A DNA stretch of 64,000 bases from Streptomyces sp. SAI-127 (GTDB lineage: Bacteria > Actinomycetota > Actinomycetes > Streptomycetales > Streptomycetaceae). Shown here piece after piece: positions 28,433 through 36,753 of this stretch. Location of the stretch: NCBI RefSeq assembly GCF_029894425.1, contig NZ_JARXYJ010000001.1, positions 4,588,001 to 4,652,000 of the forward strand. The letters are read 5' to 3'. Position numbers and translations under genes: made by a program. The notes under the pieces were generated by a model, which did no database searches, was not told the origin of the DNA, and saw nothing but the letters and a program-made list of their open reading frames with translations. Each line of letters begins with the position of its first letter. Position 1 is the first letter of the stretch.

Positions 28433-28466
28433 GGCTCTGGTGTCCCTTCCAGGGGAGACCCCGGGT

Positions 28467-28537
28467 GCGTTCGCTTCTCGAACGCCGTCCCGGAGTTAAT
28501 TTATGGTGTGATTTAAGACGCGAAGGAAAGTCGCGTC
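28467..28537. promoter_or_regulatory. Three inverted repeats between the ABC operon and the ROK gene
   Basis: GCGTTCG/CGAACGC (28467-28473 and 28479-28485), an AT-rich imperfect palindrome with arms TTAATTTA and TGATTTAA (28496-28503 and 28509-28516), and GACGCGA/TCGCGTC (28517-28523 and 28531-28537). They fill the 159-bp divergent region. The AT-rich one stands out in this GC-rich DNA and is the best candidate for the ROK operator, since ROK regulators often bind AT-rich palindromes. No CebR-type TGGGAGCGCTCCCA box is present. Confidence 0.5.
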
Positions 28538-28591
28538 AAGGGTCGGCGCAGCGGTATCTTGCAGGTCGAGGCGGCGTCGGAAAGGATCCAC

Positions 28592-29851
28592 ATGGCGGGG
28601 CGTAACGGGCGGACGGTGCGTGACCTGCGACGGGGCAACCGGGCCGCCGTACTGCGACGGCTGTATTTCGACGGGCCGATGAGCCGCTTCGAGCTGGGCC
28701 CGGCCACCGGTCTGAGTGGCGGCTCCATCAGCAACGTGGTCGCGGAACTGGTCGAGGACCACCTCGTCGAGGAGGCCGGCACCGTCGAGTCCGACGGCGG
28801 CCGCCCCCGCACCCTGCTGCGCGTCGCCCCCTCCGGCGGCCACATGATCGGCGTCGATGTCGGCGAGACCCGCGTGCGCGTCGAGCTCTTCGACCTCACC
28901 CTCACCGAACTCGCCCGCACCGAACGGCCGCTGGAACATCACGGCTACGACGTCGAGGTCGTCGTCGGCCACATCCGGGACGGCATCGCCGAGGTGCTCG
29001 CCGACACGGACATCGCCCCCGAACAGCTCCTCGGCGTCGGCATCGGAGTCCCCGGCATCGTGGCCCGCACCCCCGGGCAGGGCGCGGTGGTGCACGGCCA
29101 GACGATCGGCTGGGACGCCGTCCCGCTCGAGTCCCTGCTGCGTTCGACCTGTGAACTCCCCGACTCCGTCCCGTACTTCATCGACAACGGCGCCCGCACG
29201 CTCGGCCAGGCCGAGCTGTGGTTCGGCGCCGGCCGGGGCTCCCACAACGCGGTGGTCGTCCTCTTCGGCTCGGGCATCGGCGCCTGTCTCGTCACCGAGG
29301 AGGTGCAATACGGCCGCCCTCTGGAGTGGGGCCATGTGACCGTGCAGGTCAGGGGACGCCGCTGCCGCTGCGGTGCCCTGGGCTGTCTTGAGGCCTACGC
29401 GGGGGCGGGGGCGATCGTCGACCGCTGGCGTGAGGCGGGCGGCCGGCCGCCCGTGGGCGCCGACGAGGAGACCGCGCTGTCCGCGCTGCTCGCCGCCGCC
29501 CACCCGGCCGAGGACGCCGAGGCCGACCCGGTGGCCCTCACCGTCCTGGAGGAGACCGCCGAGTACGTCGGCGCGGGCCTGTCCGACCTGGTCAACCTCT
29601 TCCAGCCCGAACGCATCCTCATCGGCGGCTGGGCAGGCCTCCAGCTCGGCACCCGCTTCCTGCCCGCCGTACGCCGGTACGCCGACGCGTACGCCCTGCG
29701 CCACCCGGCCGAACGCGTCTCCATCGACCTCGGCAGGCTCGGCCCGGACGCGGTCACGGTCGGCGCGGCGAGCCTGCCCCTCGCCGACCTCTTCGCCCGG
29801 GGCGGACGGCCCGCCGCACCCGGGCAGGACCGCGAGAGCGCGACCGGCTGA
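28592..29851 (+). CDS. ROK family transcriptional regulator
   Basis: 419 residues from the ATG at 28592 (ribosome site AAAGGA). An N-terminal winged helix (RRGNRAAVLRRLYFDGPMSRFELGPATGLSGGSISNVVAELVE) precedes the ROK sugar-kinase-like domain. That domain has the DxGxT-type loop MIGVDVGETRVRVELF, GVGIGVPGIV, FGSGIGACLV and the zinc site CRCGALGCLEAYAG. It should sense a sugar and control the divergent beta-glucoside ABC/GH1 operon. Its last 102 bp lie inside the first copy of a 211-bp tandem duplication, so the extreme C-terminus is repeated downstream. Confidence 0.9.
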   Translation: MAGRNGRTVRDLRRGNRAAVLRRLYFDGPMSRFELGPATGLSGGSISNVVAELVEDHLVEEAGTVESDGGRPRTLLRVAPSGGHMIGVDVGETRVRVELFDLTLTELARTERPLEHHGYDVEVVVGHIRDGIAEVLADTDIAPEQLLGVGIGVPGIVARTPGQGAVVHGQTIGWDAVPLESLLRSTCELPDSVPYFIDNGARTLGQAELWFGAGRGSHNAVVVLFGSGIGACLVTEEVQYGRPLEWGHVTVQVRGRRCRCGALGCLEAYAGAGAIVDRWREAGGRPPVGADEETALSALLAAAHPAEDAEADPVALTVLEETAEYVGAGLSDLVNLFQPERILIGGWAGLQLGTRFLPAVRRYADAYALRHPAERVSIDLGRLGPDAVTVGAASLPLADLFARGGRPAAPGQDRESATG

Positions 29852-29960
29852 CCGGAGCCGGATCGCGAGGACGCCAGCGAACCGACCCGGAGCCGGCGCC
29901 GGAGCCGGAGGACACTGCCGGCCGACCGAAGCTGAAGCGCGACGGGGACCACGGGTCCAA
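29750..29960. repeat. Tandem duplication, copy 1 (211 bp)
   Basis: Begins GCGGTCACGGTCGGCGCGGC inside the ROK coding region, runs through the ROK stop (29849-29851) and continues 109 bp into noncoding DNA. Copy 2 follows directly. The copies differ by a few substitutions and one 6-bp deletion. Confidence 0.92.
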
Positions 29961-30165
29961 GCGGTCACCGTCGGCGCGGCGAGCCTACCCCTCGCCGACC
30001 TCTTCGCCCGGGGCGGACGGCCCGCCGCACCCGGGCAGGACCGCGAGAGCGCGACCGGCTGACCGGAGCCGGATCGCGAGGACGCCAGCGAACCGACCCG
30101 GAGCCGGAGCCCGGGGACACTGCCGGCCGACCGAAGCTGAAGCGCGACGGGGACCACCGGTCCAA
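29961..30165. repeat. Tandem duplication, copy 2 (205 bp), with ROK 3' remnant
   Basis: Near-identical to 29750-29960, lacking 6 bp in the GAGCCGG-rich stretch. Its first 102 bp re-encode the last ROK residues (VTVGAASLPLADLF...) up to a TGA at 30060-30062, without a start of its own: an untranslated gene remnant. Within each copy, shorter CCGGAGCCGG units also recur. Confidence 0.92.
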
Positions 30166-30281
30166 CAGGACTGAAGCACGTCGGGGCGAGGCCGACCGGC
30201 CCCGGAGCGCGAGCGGCCGGGACACGGCCGTCGGCGTCACCGGCGGATCAACACCCCCTCCCCGGCACTGCGCCGGCCCGG
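30166..30281. other. Rest of the noncoding gap after the ROK duplication
   Basis: Together with the duplication this makes a 430-bp stretch without a complete gene. The sequence keeps the GAAGC/GGGGC-rich character of the repeat units but shows no further clear copy, promoter or coding frame. Confidence 0.5.
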
Positions 30282-30602
30282 TCAGACCACCGGGTCGAGG
30301 AACGTCAGTACGGACGCGGTCTCCTCGATCAGCGGGGTCAGCGCGGCGTTGAAGGGGCCGCCGTACGGGGCGTTCAGGTGCGCCTGGAAGGCGTCCTCGT
30401 CCCGGTACACCTCGAAGATCCAGAAGGCGCGTGGGTGCGAGGCCTTGGTGTAGACGTCGAAGGCGAGGTTGCCTTCCTCCGCACGCACCTTGTCGGCGTA
30501 CTCCACGATCATGCGGGCGACCTCGTCCTGCGCTCCCTCACGGGCGGTGAACTCGGCGAGCAGGGTCTTCTTCGCATTCACGGCGGTCTGACGTGGGCTC
30601 AT
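30282..30602 (-). CDS. Antibiotic biosynthesis monooxygenase-fold (ABM) protein
   Basis: 106 residues from the ATG at 30602; an upstream extension reaching 30761 crosses the neighbouring promoter and was not used. A single ABM/YgiN-type ferredoxin-like domain: TLLAEFTAREGAQDEVARMIVEYADKVRAEEGNLAFDVYTKASHPRAFWIFEVYRDEDAFQAHLN. Small dimeric members oxidise quinols or act on aromatic polyketides; many have no known substrate. It is divergent from the sugar ABC operon, so it may share the LacI-type operator region. Confidence 0.78.
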   Translation of the reverse strand: MSPRQTAVNAKKTLLAEFTAREGAQDEVARMIVEYADKVRAEEGNLAFDVYTKASHPRAFWIFEVYRDEDAFQAHLNAPYGGPFNAALTPLIEETASVLTFLDPVV

Positions 30603-30692
30603 GAGCTGCTCTTCTCTGCGAACGTGCGCCCCTAACGGGCACGAAGCGGGCGCCCGCCGCCACCGTTGCGGACTTGTGACGAGCGCGGGGCA

Positions 30693-30721
30693 TTGACGTT
30701 GCCGGGAGACGGGGTCATCAT
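30693..30721 (+). promoter_or_regulatory. Tentative promoter of the ribose/fructose-type ABC operon
   Basis: TTGACG at 30693-30698, a 17-base spacer, then a weak CATCAT at 30716-30721. The predicted transcript would start just before the two LacI-type operators. The -10 match is poor. Confidence 0.35.
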
Positions 30722-30730
30722 CCTCGGCAG

Positions 30731-30760
30731 TGTCAACGATGACATAAGTCAACGATGACA
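30731..30760. promoter_or_regulatory. Two tandem LacI-type operators
   Basis: TGTCAACGATGACA (30731-30744) and AGTCAACGATGACA (30747-30760) are quasi-palindromes with the central CG typical of LacI-family sites. Their centres are 16 bp apart. They lie between the divergent ABM gene and the binding-protein gene; the LacI gene is at the end of the ABC cluster, so it is the likely ligand of both sites. Confidence 0.7.
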
Positions 30761-30817
30761 CCTAGGGGCGGCATGCTCCGATGCCGCCGCTCGCCCGCAA
30801 TCCCGCTGGAGTCGTTC

Positions 30818-31834
30818 ATGTCTCGCACCCCTCGAGTGCCTTCCTCCCTGCTCAGAGTCGCCGCGTGCACCTCGGTCGCGGCCCTCGCCCTGACGGCCTG
30901 CGGTTCCGGCTCCGGATCGGGCTCCACGAGCTCCGGATCGGGCACGGTGAAGGTCGGGCTGATCACCAAGACCGACACCAACCCGTTCTTCGTGAAGATG
31001 AAGGAGGGCGCGGAGAAGGCCGCCAAGGAGGACGGCGTCCAGCTCATGACCGCGGCGGGCAAGTTCGACGGAGACAACGCCGGTCAGGTCACCGCCATCG
31101 AGAACATGGTCGCCGCCGGTGTGAAGGGCATCCTGATCACCCCGAGCGACTCCAAGGCGATCGTGCCCGCGGTAGCGAAGGCCAAGGCCAAGGGCGTGCT
31201 GGTCATCGCCCTGGACACGCCGACCGAGCCGGAGAGCGCGGTCGACGCCCTCTTCGCCACCGACAACCTCAAGGCCGGCGAGCTGATCGGCGAGTACGCC
31301 AAGGCCGCGATGAAGGGCAAGACGGCGAAGATCGCCGCCCTCGACCTCGCGCCCGGCGTCTCCGTCGGCGTCCAGCGGCACAACGGGTTCCTCAAGGGCT
31401 TCGGCGCCACCGAGAAGGACGTGGCGTGCGCCCAGGACACGGGCGGCGACCAGGCCAAGGGCCAGACGGCGATGGAGAACTGCCTCCAGAAGGAACCCGG
31501 CATCAACGTCGTCTACACCATCAACGAGCCGGCCGCCCTGGGCGCGTACACCGCGCTGAAGGCCAAGGGCCGGGAGAAGGACGTGCTGATCGTCTCCGTC
31601 GACGGCGGCTGCACCGGCACCCAGGCCGTCAAGGACGGCAAGATCGCGGCCACTTCGCAGCAGTACCCGCTGAAGATGGCCGCCGAGGGCGTCAACGCCG
31701 TCGTGACGTACGCCAAGGACGGCAAGAAGGCGTCCGGTTACACCGACACCGGCGTCACCCTGATCACCGACAAGGCCCAGACCGGCGTCACGTCCAAGGA
31801 CACCGCCTTCGGCCTGGAGAACTGCTGGGGCTGA
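30818..31834 (+). CDS. Ribose/fructose-type sugar-binding lipoprotein (FrcB-like)
   Basis: 338 residues from the ATG at 30818, six bases after CTGGAG. The lipobox is ALALTAC (cysteine at 29), followed by a glycine/serine spacer. A periplasmic-binding-protein-like I domain follows: [68 protein letters not shown], and [19 protein letters not shown]. It should bind a monosaccharide outside the cell for the permease encoded next. The closest named resemblance I see is the fructose-binding FrcB group; ribose or another pentose is possible. Confidence 0.88.
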   Translation: MSRTPRVPSSLLRVAACTSVAALALTACGSGSGSGSTSSGSGTVKVGLITKTDTNPFFVKMKEGAEKAAKEDGVQLMTAAGKFDGDNAGQVTAIENMVAAGVKGILITPSDSKAIVPAVAKAKAKGVLVIALDTPTEPESAVDALFATDNLKAGELIGEYAKAAMKGKTAKIAALDLAPGVSVGVQRHNGFLKGFGATEKDVACAQDTGGDQAKGQTAMENCLQKEPGINVVYTINEPAALGAYTALKAKGREKDVLIVSVDGGCTGTQAVKDGKIAATSQQYPLKMAAEGVNAVVTYAKDGKKASGYTDTGVTLITDKAQTGVTSKDTAFGLENCWG

Positions 31835-31963
31835 GTCCGGCTCCAGCGGACGTAACACTTCGCCTCTCCCCCTGAGCGGGGCGGCCGGCCCCGCACCTCC
31901 CCGACCCGGGGACGGCCGCCCCCTTGTCCCACCAGGACTTCTGTCTTCCGACAAGGACTTCGC

Positions 31964-32977
31964 ATGACCGCCACGTCCACGCCTCCGAGCACCTCCTCGC
32001 CGTACGCCGAGCTCAAAGCGCCGACCACGGCACGCAGGCTGCTCACGGCACCGACCACCGGCCCGCTCGTCGCCCTTCTTCTCGCCTGTGTCTTCTTCGC
32101 CGTCTCTTCCGACCAGTTCCTCACCGGCGGGAACTTCTCGCTGATCGTGCAGCAGGTCATGGTCGTCGGCACCCTCGCCATCGGCCAGACCCTGATCATC
32201 CTCACCGCGGGCATCGACCTGTCGTGCGGCGCGGTGATGGCGTTCGGCAGCATCGTGATCGCCAAGATGGCCGCCGAGGGCTCACTGCCCCCGCTGGTCG
32301 CCATCGCGCTCGGCCTGGTGGTCTGCGGCGGCTTCGGGCTGGTGAACGGGCTGCTGGTGCAGAAGATCCCGCTGCCGCCGTTCATCGTCACGCTCGGCAT
32401 GCTCAACGTGGCGTTCGCGCTGACCCACATCTACTCCGAGGAGCAGACGGTCACCAACCTGCCCGGCCCGCTGACGGCCCTGGGGCAGACCTTCCCGATG
32501 GGCCACACCGACATCACCTACGGCTCCCTCGTCACCATCGCCCTGTTCCTCCTGCTCGCCTACGCGCTGAGCAGCACCGGCTGGGGCCGGCACGTCTACG
32601 CCCTGGGCAACAGCCAGGAAGCCGCGCGGCTGAACGGCATCCGCACCTCCCGGCTGACCATCGGCGTCTACACCGTCGCCGGTCTCCTCTACGGCGTCGC
32701 CGCCCTGCTCCTCATCTCGCGCACCGGAGTCGGCGACCCGCAGGCCGGACAGACCGACAACCTCGACAGCATCACCGCCGTGGTCCTCGGCGGCACCAGC
32801 CTCTTCGGAGGCCGCGGTTCGGTCCTCGGCACCTTCATCGGCGTCCTGATCGTCGGGGTCTTCCGCAACGGGCTCCAGCTGATGGGCGTCGCCTCGATCT
32901 ACCAGACCCTGATCACCGGAGTCCTGGTCATCCTCGCGGTGACCGTCGACCAGATCTCCCGGAAGAAGGCCCGATGA
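31964..32977 (+). CDS. Sugar ABC transporter permease (RbsC/FrcC type)
   Basis: 337 residues and eight to ten hydrophobic segments, with the BPD_transp_2 signatures GQTLIILTAGIDLSCGAVMAFGS, ALGNSQEAARLNGIRTSRL and TAVVLGGTSLFGGRGSVLGT. It forms the membrane channel of the monosaccharide importer. It starts 129 bp after the binding-protein gene; its stop overlaps the ATG of the ATPase gene (ATGA). Confidence 0.92.
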   Translation: MTATSTPPSTSSPYAELKAPTTARRLLTAPTTGPLVALLLACVFFAVSSDQFLTGGNFSLIVQQVMVVGTLAIGQTLIILTAGIDLSCGAVMAFGSIVIAKMAAEGSLPPLVAIALGLVVCGGFGLVNGLLVQKIPLPPFIVTLGMLNVAFALTHIYSEEQTVTNLPGPLTALGQTFPMGHTDITYGSLVTIALFLLLAYALSSTGWGRHVYALGNSQEAARLNGIRTSRLTIGVYTVAGLLYGVAALLLISRTGVGDPQAGQTDNLDSITAVVLGGTSLFGGRGSVLGTFIGVLIVGVFRNGLQLMGVASIYQTLITGVLVILAVTVDQISRKKAR

Positions 32978-33810
32978 CCGCCATCGCCTCCGCCACCCCC
33001 GTCCTCCAGGCCCGCGGTCTCGTCAAGCGCTACGGCCAGGTCGTCGCCATCGACGGTGCCGACTTCGACCTGCTGCCCGGCGAGGTGCTCGCCGTGATCG
33101 GCGACAACGGCGCCGGAAAGACCAGCCTCATCAAGGCGCTCACCGGTGCGGTGACGCCCGACGCGGGCGAGATCCGCCTCAACGGCGAACCCATCCAGTT
33201 CTCCGGACCGCAAAGTGCCCGCGCCCACGGCATCGAGACGGTCTATCAGGACCTGGCCGTGGCCGCCTCGATGGACATCGCCTCGAACGTGTTCCTCGGC
33301 CGCGAGCTGCGCCGGCCCGGTGTCCTCGGCAGTGTCTTCCGCATGCTCGACAAGAAGCGCATGCGCCAGGAGGCCGCCGAGCACATGGCCGACCTGAAGA
33401 TCGGACTGCGCTCGCTGACCCAGTCGGTCGAGACCCTCTCCGGAGGCCAGCGGCAGGCCGTGGCGGTCGCCCGTTCCGTCGCCTGGGCCCGCAGTGTCGT
33501 CGTCATGGACGAACCCACCGCCGCGCTCGGCGTCAAGGAGTCCGGACAGGTCCTCGACCTCATCCGGCGGGTCCGGGACAAGGGCATGCCGGTCGTCCTG
33601 ATCAGCCACAACATGCCGCACGTCTTCGAGATCGCCGACCGGATCCATGTGCACCGGCTGGGCCGGCGGGCCGCCCTGATCAAGCCCTCCGACTACTCCA
33701 TGGCGGAGGTCGTCGCCATCATGACCGGCGCGCTCACCGTGGACGAGGCCGGAGGTACTGTCGTAACGGATTCCGAGGCCGCGAAGGCCGCGGGCGTCCA
33801 GGCCACCTGA
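32974..33810 (+). CDS. Sugar ABC transporter ATP-binding protein (single-domain, FrcA-like)
   Basis: 278 residues with one ATPase domain: Walker A GDNGAGKTS, Q-loop YQDLAVA, signature LSGGQRQAVAVARS, Walker B VVVMDEPTAALG and H-loop LISHNMPHV. RbsA-type proteins have two such domains; the single domain matches the FrcA group, which supports the fructose-type assignment. A short acidic/alanine tail ends the protein. It drives uptake by the permease dimer in the membrane. Confidence 0.9.
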   Translation: MTAIASATPVLQARGLVKRYGQVVAIDGADFDLLPGEVLAVIGDNGAGKTSLIKALTGAVTPDAGEIRLNGEPIQFSGPQSARAHGIETVYQDLAVAASMDIASNVFLGRELRRPGVLGSVFRMLDKKRMRQEAAEHMADLKIGLRSLTQSVETLSGGQRQAVAVARSVAWARSVVVMDEPTAALGVKESGQVLDLIRRVRDKGMPVVLISHNMPHVFEIADRIHVHRLGRRAALIKPSDYSMAEVVAIMTGALTVDEAGGTVVTDSEAAKAAGVQAT

Positions 33811-33886
33811 CCACAGCACTCGACACTCGACGGCATCCGGCCGAGGCCGCGGCCGGAACCGACGAGCACAGGAGACGGTTTCCTCC

Positions 33887-34918
33887 ATGGCAGCGAACCG
33901 CCGCCCGACCCTGGCCGACGTCGCCCGCGAAGTGGGCGTCAGCGCCAAGACGGTCTCCCGCGTTCTCAACGAGGACGGACCCGCGTCGGCCGAGACCAGG
34001 GAACAGGTGCTCGCCGCCGTCGCCAAACTCGGCTTCCAGCCGAACCTGATGGCGCGCAACATCCGCGTCGGCGGGCCCGACACCACCATCGGTCTGGTCG
34101 TCCCCGACCTCGGCAACCCGTTCTTCGGAGCGGTGGCCCGCAGTATCGAGGACACGGTCCGCGACCGCGGACTGACCCTGCTCATGGGCTCCTCGGCGGA
34201 CGACCCGGACCGGGAACGCGCCCTGACGGACAAGTTCCTCGCCCGCCGCGTCAGCATCCTGCTGGTCGTGCCGTCCGTCGGCGCCGACCACTCCCACCTC
34301 AAGACCCACCGCGCCACGGGGCTGCCCGTCGTGTTCATCGACCGTCCCGGAGTGGGCCTGGCCGCCGACAGCGTCGTCAGCTCCAACCGCACCGGCGCCC
34401 ACGACGGTGTCGCCCATCTGATCGCCCACGGCCACCGGCGGATCGGCTTCGTCGGCGACCTGCCGGTCAAGCTCTACACCCGCCGTGAGCGCTTCGCCGG
34501 ATACCGCGAGGCCCTCGAGCGGGCCGGCCTGCCGTACGACCGTTCCCTGGTCACCAACGCCCATGACCAGCAGGGGGCTTCAGCCGCGACCTCCCGGCTG
34601 CTCGGCCTGGCCGATCCCCCCACGGCCCTGTTCGCCGGCAACAACATCGTCGCCCTGGGGATAGTGGCCGAACTCGCCCGCAGCAGACGCAAGGACGTCG
34701 CCGTCGTCTCCTTCGACGACGTCGCGCTCGCCGAGGCGCTCGAACCGGCGCTGACCGTCGTCGCCCAGGCCCCCGAGGAGATCGGCAGAACGGCGGCGAC
34801 GACGGCGCTGTCCCGCCTCGACGGCGACCGCACCCGGGCCCGGACCATCACCGTGCCGACGCGGCTGATCGTGCGCGGCTCGGGCGAGCGGCCCGCCCCG
34901 GAGCTGCAGCGGGCCTGA
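33887..34918 (+). CDS. LacI family transcriptional regulator
   Basis: 343 residues. The N-terminal HTH RPTLADVAREVGVSAKTVSRVLNEDGPAS includes the hinge region, followed by a sugar-binding core (TIGLVVPDLGNPFFGAVARSIEDTVRDRGLTLLMGSS, and HRRIGFVGDLPVKLYTRRERFAGYREAL). It lies 76 bp after the ATPase gene on the same strand and probably represses the operon through the two operators at 30731-30760, with release by the imported sugar. Confidence 0.92.
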   Translation: MAANRRPTLADVAREVGVSAKTVSRVLNEDGPASAETREQVLAAVAKLGFQPNLMARNIRVGGPDTTIGLVVPDLGNPFFGAVARSIEDTVRDRGLTLLMGSSADDPDRERALTDKFLARRVSILLVVPSVGADHSHLKTHRATGLPVVFIDRPGVGLAADSVVSSNRTGAHDGVAHLIAHGHRRIGFVGDLPVKLYTRRERFAGYREALERAGLPYDRSLVTNAHDQQGASAATSRLLGLADPPTALFAGNNIVALGIVAELARSRRKDVAVVSFDDVALAEALEPALTVVAQAPEEIGRTAATTALSRLDGDRTRARTITVPTRLIVRGSGERPAPELQRA

Positions 34919-34922
34919 CCCG

Positions 34923-35969
34923 TCAGCCCGCCTGCCCCGGCACCTCCTTCATCTCGTTCACGACCGCCCGCTGAGTGATCGCGATCGTGAAGGTCACGGT
35001 GCCCTTCTTGAAGGTCTCGCTCGGCTCGACCTGCACATTGCGCTCGCCGAGGAACGCGTACGTCTTCTTGTCGAAGATCCACTCCGTGCGCTGCCCGCTC
35101 TGCTCGTCGAGCCGCGCGATCGCGACCCCGTGGCGCCCCACCGCGTCGACCGCGTCGTCCACCGCGACGACGCCGGGGATCTCGGCGGCGGCCTTGTAGA
35201 GCGCGGCGGTGAGGTTCGCGGGCGGGTAGCTCTCGGTCAGCAGGTCGCCGATGGCGACGAAGGCGGCCTGGTCGCGGGGGACTTCGGGGTCCCGGTCGGC
35301 GTCCGACTCCTGGTAGATCTTCCGCAGCAGGGCCCCGGGTTCGGTGGGCAGCTGGGTGAGCCGGTGGTAGGCGGAGGTGAGCGGGTTCGGTCCGGCCAGG
35401 GTGATGCCGTCCTCGCTCGTGTTGCCCGGCTCGATCAGCCAGCCGTTCCTGCCGTCGGGGGACTGCCAGACCTGGCGGGAGTGCAGCTTCTCGCTGACCA
35501 CCGTGGTCTTGTCGTCGACCGTCTTCGGATAGGTGCTGGCGACCTTGGAGGCGATGTAGAGGAACTGGTCGTCGCGCACGGCGTGTTCGGAGGTGTCGGC
35601 GGCGGCCAGGGAGATGTGGTCGAGCAGCCGGTCGGCACCCTGGGCGTCGGCGGCGCCGATGCGGGTCGTCAGGGCGGGCCCGGTGGCCAGGGAGGTGTTC
35701 GCGTCATCGCCGCCGGTCAGGGCGAGGCCGCCCACGACCGCGCCGGCCAGGGCGCAGGCCAGCGCGGGCAGCAGGACCGCCCGGCGCAGGAACGCGTTGC
35801 GGCGTACGGGGGCGACAGCGGTGGTACGGAGGTCTTCGCGGATCTGGACCATCATCTGCTCCTTGTGGAACTGGTGGCGGCCCGCCGGCAGATCCCGCTC
35901 CACGGAGGGCAGAAGACCCTGGGTCTCCGTCCACTCGGCCGGGTGCGGCTGGGAGGGGGTGGCGTTCAT
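34923..35969 (-). CDS. CU044_5270 family protein, partner of the ECF sigma factor
   Basis: 348 residues. The first 60 residues are cytoplasmic, then one membrane segment (AVLLPALACALAGAVVGGLALTG) and a 260-residue outer domain. The domain (DRLLDHISLAAADT, QFLYIASKVASTYP, RQVWQSPDGRNGWLIEPG) is the pattern NCBI calls CU044_5270. These proteins are encoded next to sigma factors and are candidates for membrane anti-sigma factors, although no classical ZAS HxxxCxxC motif is present. The start overlaps the sigma factor stop (ATGA). Confidence 0.8.
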   Translation of the reverse strand: MNATPSQPHPAEWTETQGLLPSVERDLPAGRHQFHKEQMMVQIREDLRTTAVAPVRRNAFLRRAVLLPALACALAGAVVGGLALTGGDDANTSLATGPALTTRIGAADAQGADRLLDHISLAAADTSEHAVRDDQFLYIASKVASTYPKTVDDKTTVVSEKLHSRQVWQSPDGRNGWLIEPGNTSEDGITLAGPNPLTSAYHRLTQLPTEPGALLRKIYQESDADRDPEVPRDQAAFVAIGDLLTESYPPANLTAALYKAAAEIPGVVAVDDAVDAVGRHGVAIARLDEQSGQRTEWIFDKKTYAFLGERNVQVEPSETFKKGTVTFTIAITQRAVVNEMKEVPGQAG

Positions 35970-36604
35970 CGGTTTCCTTCCTGTGCGGACCGGATCACGT
36001 AGTCGCGATCACCTGTTATCTGCCGGTTCGATGGGATGAGTTCCCGTCTTTTTCTTGCCAGTTCGACCTCGGCGAGCTTGCGCAGCCTGCCGCGCGCCCG
36101 GGACAGCCGGGAGCGGACGGTGCCGACGGGGATGCCGAGGGCGCGGGCGGCGTCGGCGTACTCCAGCCCCTCCCACAGACACAGCACCAGGACCTCGCGT
36201 TCGGGGCGCCTCAGCGTGCCGAGCGCGGTCAGCGTGGCGGCGATCCGGCGCCGGTCGTCCACCCGCCCGGCGGTCTCCTCGGCATGGTCGGCGACCTCGG
36301 CCATCCCCGCTCCGGCCGCCGCGCCGGCCGCGGCCCGGTAGCGGCGGTTGCTGCGGTAGTGGGACCGGGCGACGTTCGTGGCGATGCCGAGCAGCCAGGG
36401 CCGCAGCGAGCCCCCGTCGGCCTCGATCGACGTCCGGCGCCGCCAGGCCTCCATGAACGTCGCCGACATGACGTCCTCGGCCACGGACCAGTCGGCGGTC
36501 AGCCGGAAGGCGTGGTTGTACACCGAGCGGGCGCACTCGTCGTAGAGCTCCGCGAAGGCGTCCGGATTCCCGGCCCGTATCCGGGTTCGCATATCTGTGG
36601 TCAC
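35966..36604 (-). CDS. ECF-type RNA polymerase sigma factor
   Basis: 212 residues. Region 2 is AFAELYDECARSVYNHAFRLTADWSVAEDVMSATFMEAWRRR, with the DNA-melting GSLRPWLLGIATNVARSHYR stretch. An alanine-rich linker leads to region 4, LRRPEREVLVLCLWEGLEYADAARALGIPVGTVRSRLSRARGRLRKL. The start is the GTG at 36604; an ATG at 36592 is equally possible. Its partner is the CU044_5270 protein encoded downstream. A GTGAC-ACAC-GTCAC palindrome sits at 36639-36652 upstream and may be part of its control. Confidence 0.9.
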   Translation of the reverse strand: MTTDMRTRIRAGNPDAFAELYDECARSVYNHAFRLTADWSVAEDVMSATFMEAWRRRTSIEADGGSLRPWLLGIATNVARSHYRSNRRYRAAAGAAAGAGMAEVADHAEETAGRVDDRRRIAATLTALGTLRRPEREVLVLCLWEGLEYADAARALGIPVGTVRSRLSRARGRLRKLAEVELARKRRELIPSNRQITGDRDYVIRSAQEGNR

Positions 36605-36638
36605 GCACTCAACTGCCCGACGGGATCACCGAGTTCCA

Positions 36639-36652
36639 GTGACACACGTCAC
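36639..36652. promoter_or_regulatory. Palindrome upstream of the sigma factor gene
   Basis: GTGAC (36639-36643), ACAC, GTCAC (36648-36652). It lies 35 bp before the GTG of the sigma factor gene in the divergent region; an operator is possible. Confidence 0.4.
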
Positions 36653-36690
36653 ACTCCCCCATCACTCCCCTGTCAATGTTGTGCACTTTA

Positions 36691-36719
36691 TTGACGGCAG
36701 TCACCAGACAGCCTAATTT
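36691..36719 (+). promoter_or_regulatory. Consensus-like vegetative promoter of the MHS transporter gene
   Basis: TTGACG (36691-36696), a 17-base spacer, TAATTT (36714-36719). This closely matches the HrdB/sigma-70 consensus, about 35 bp before the ATG at 36754. A GTCAA/TTGAC inverted pair (36672-36676 and 36691-36695) overlaps the -35, suggesting a regulator site. Confidence 0.7.
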
Positions 36720-36753
36720 CACGGTGTCCTTCCCCCGCTCAAGGGAGCCCGCG

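Noticed and set aside
28433..28591. CebR operator for a cellobiose operon
   Set aside because: The TGGGAGCGCTCCCA box was looked for and not found; a divergent ROK regulator is present instead.
28496..30157. A 553-codon open frame opposite the ROK gene
   Set aside because: It mirrors the ROK coding frame and the tandem duplication; no start site or protein family supports it.
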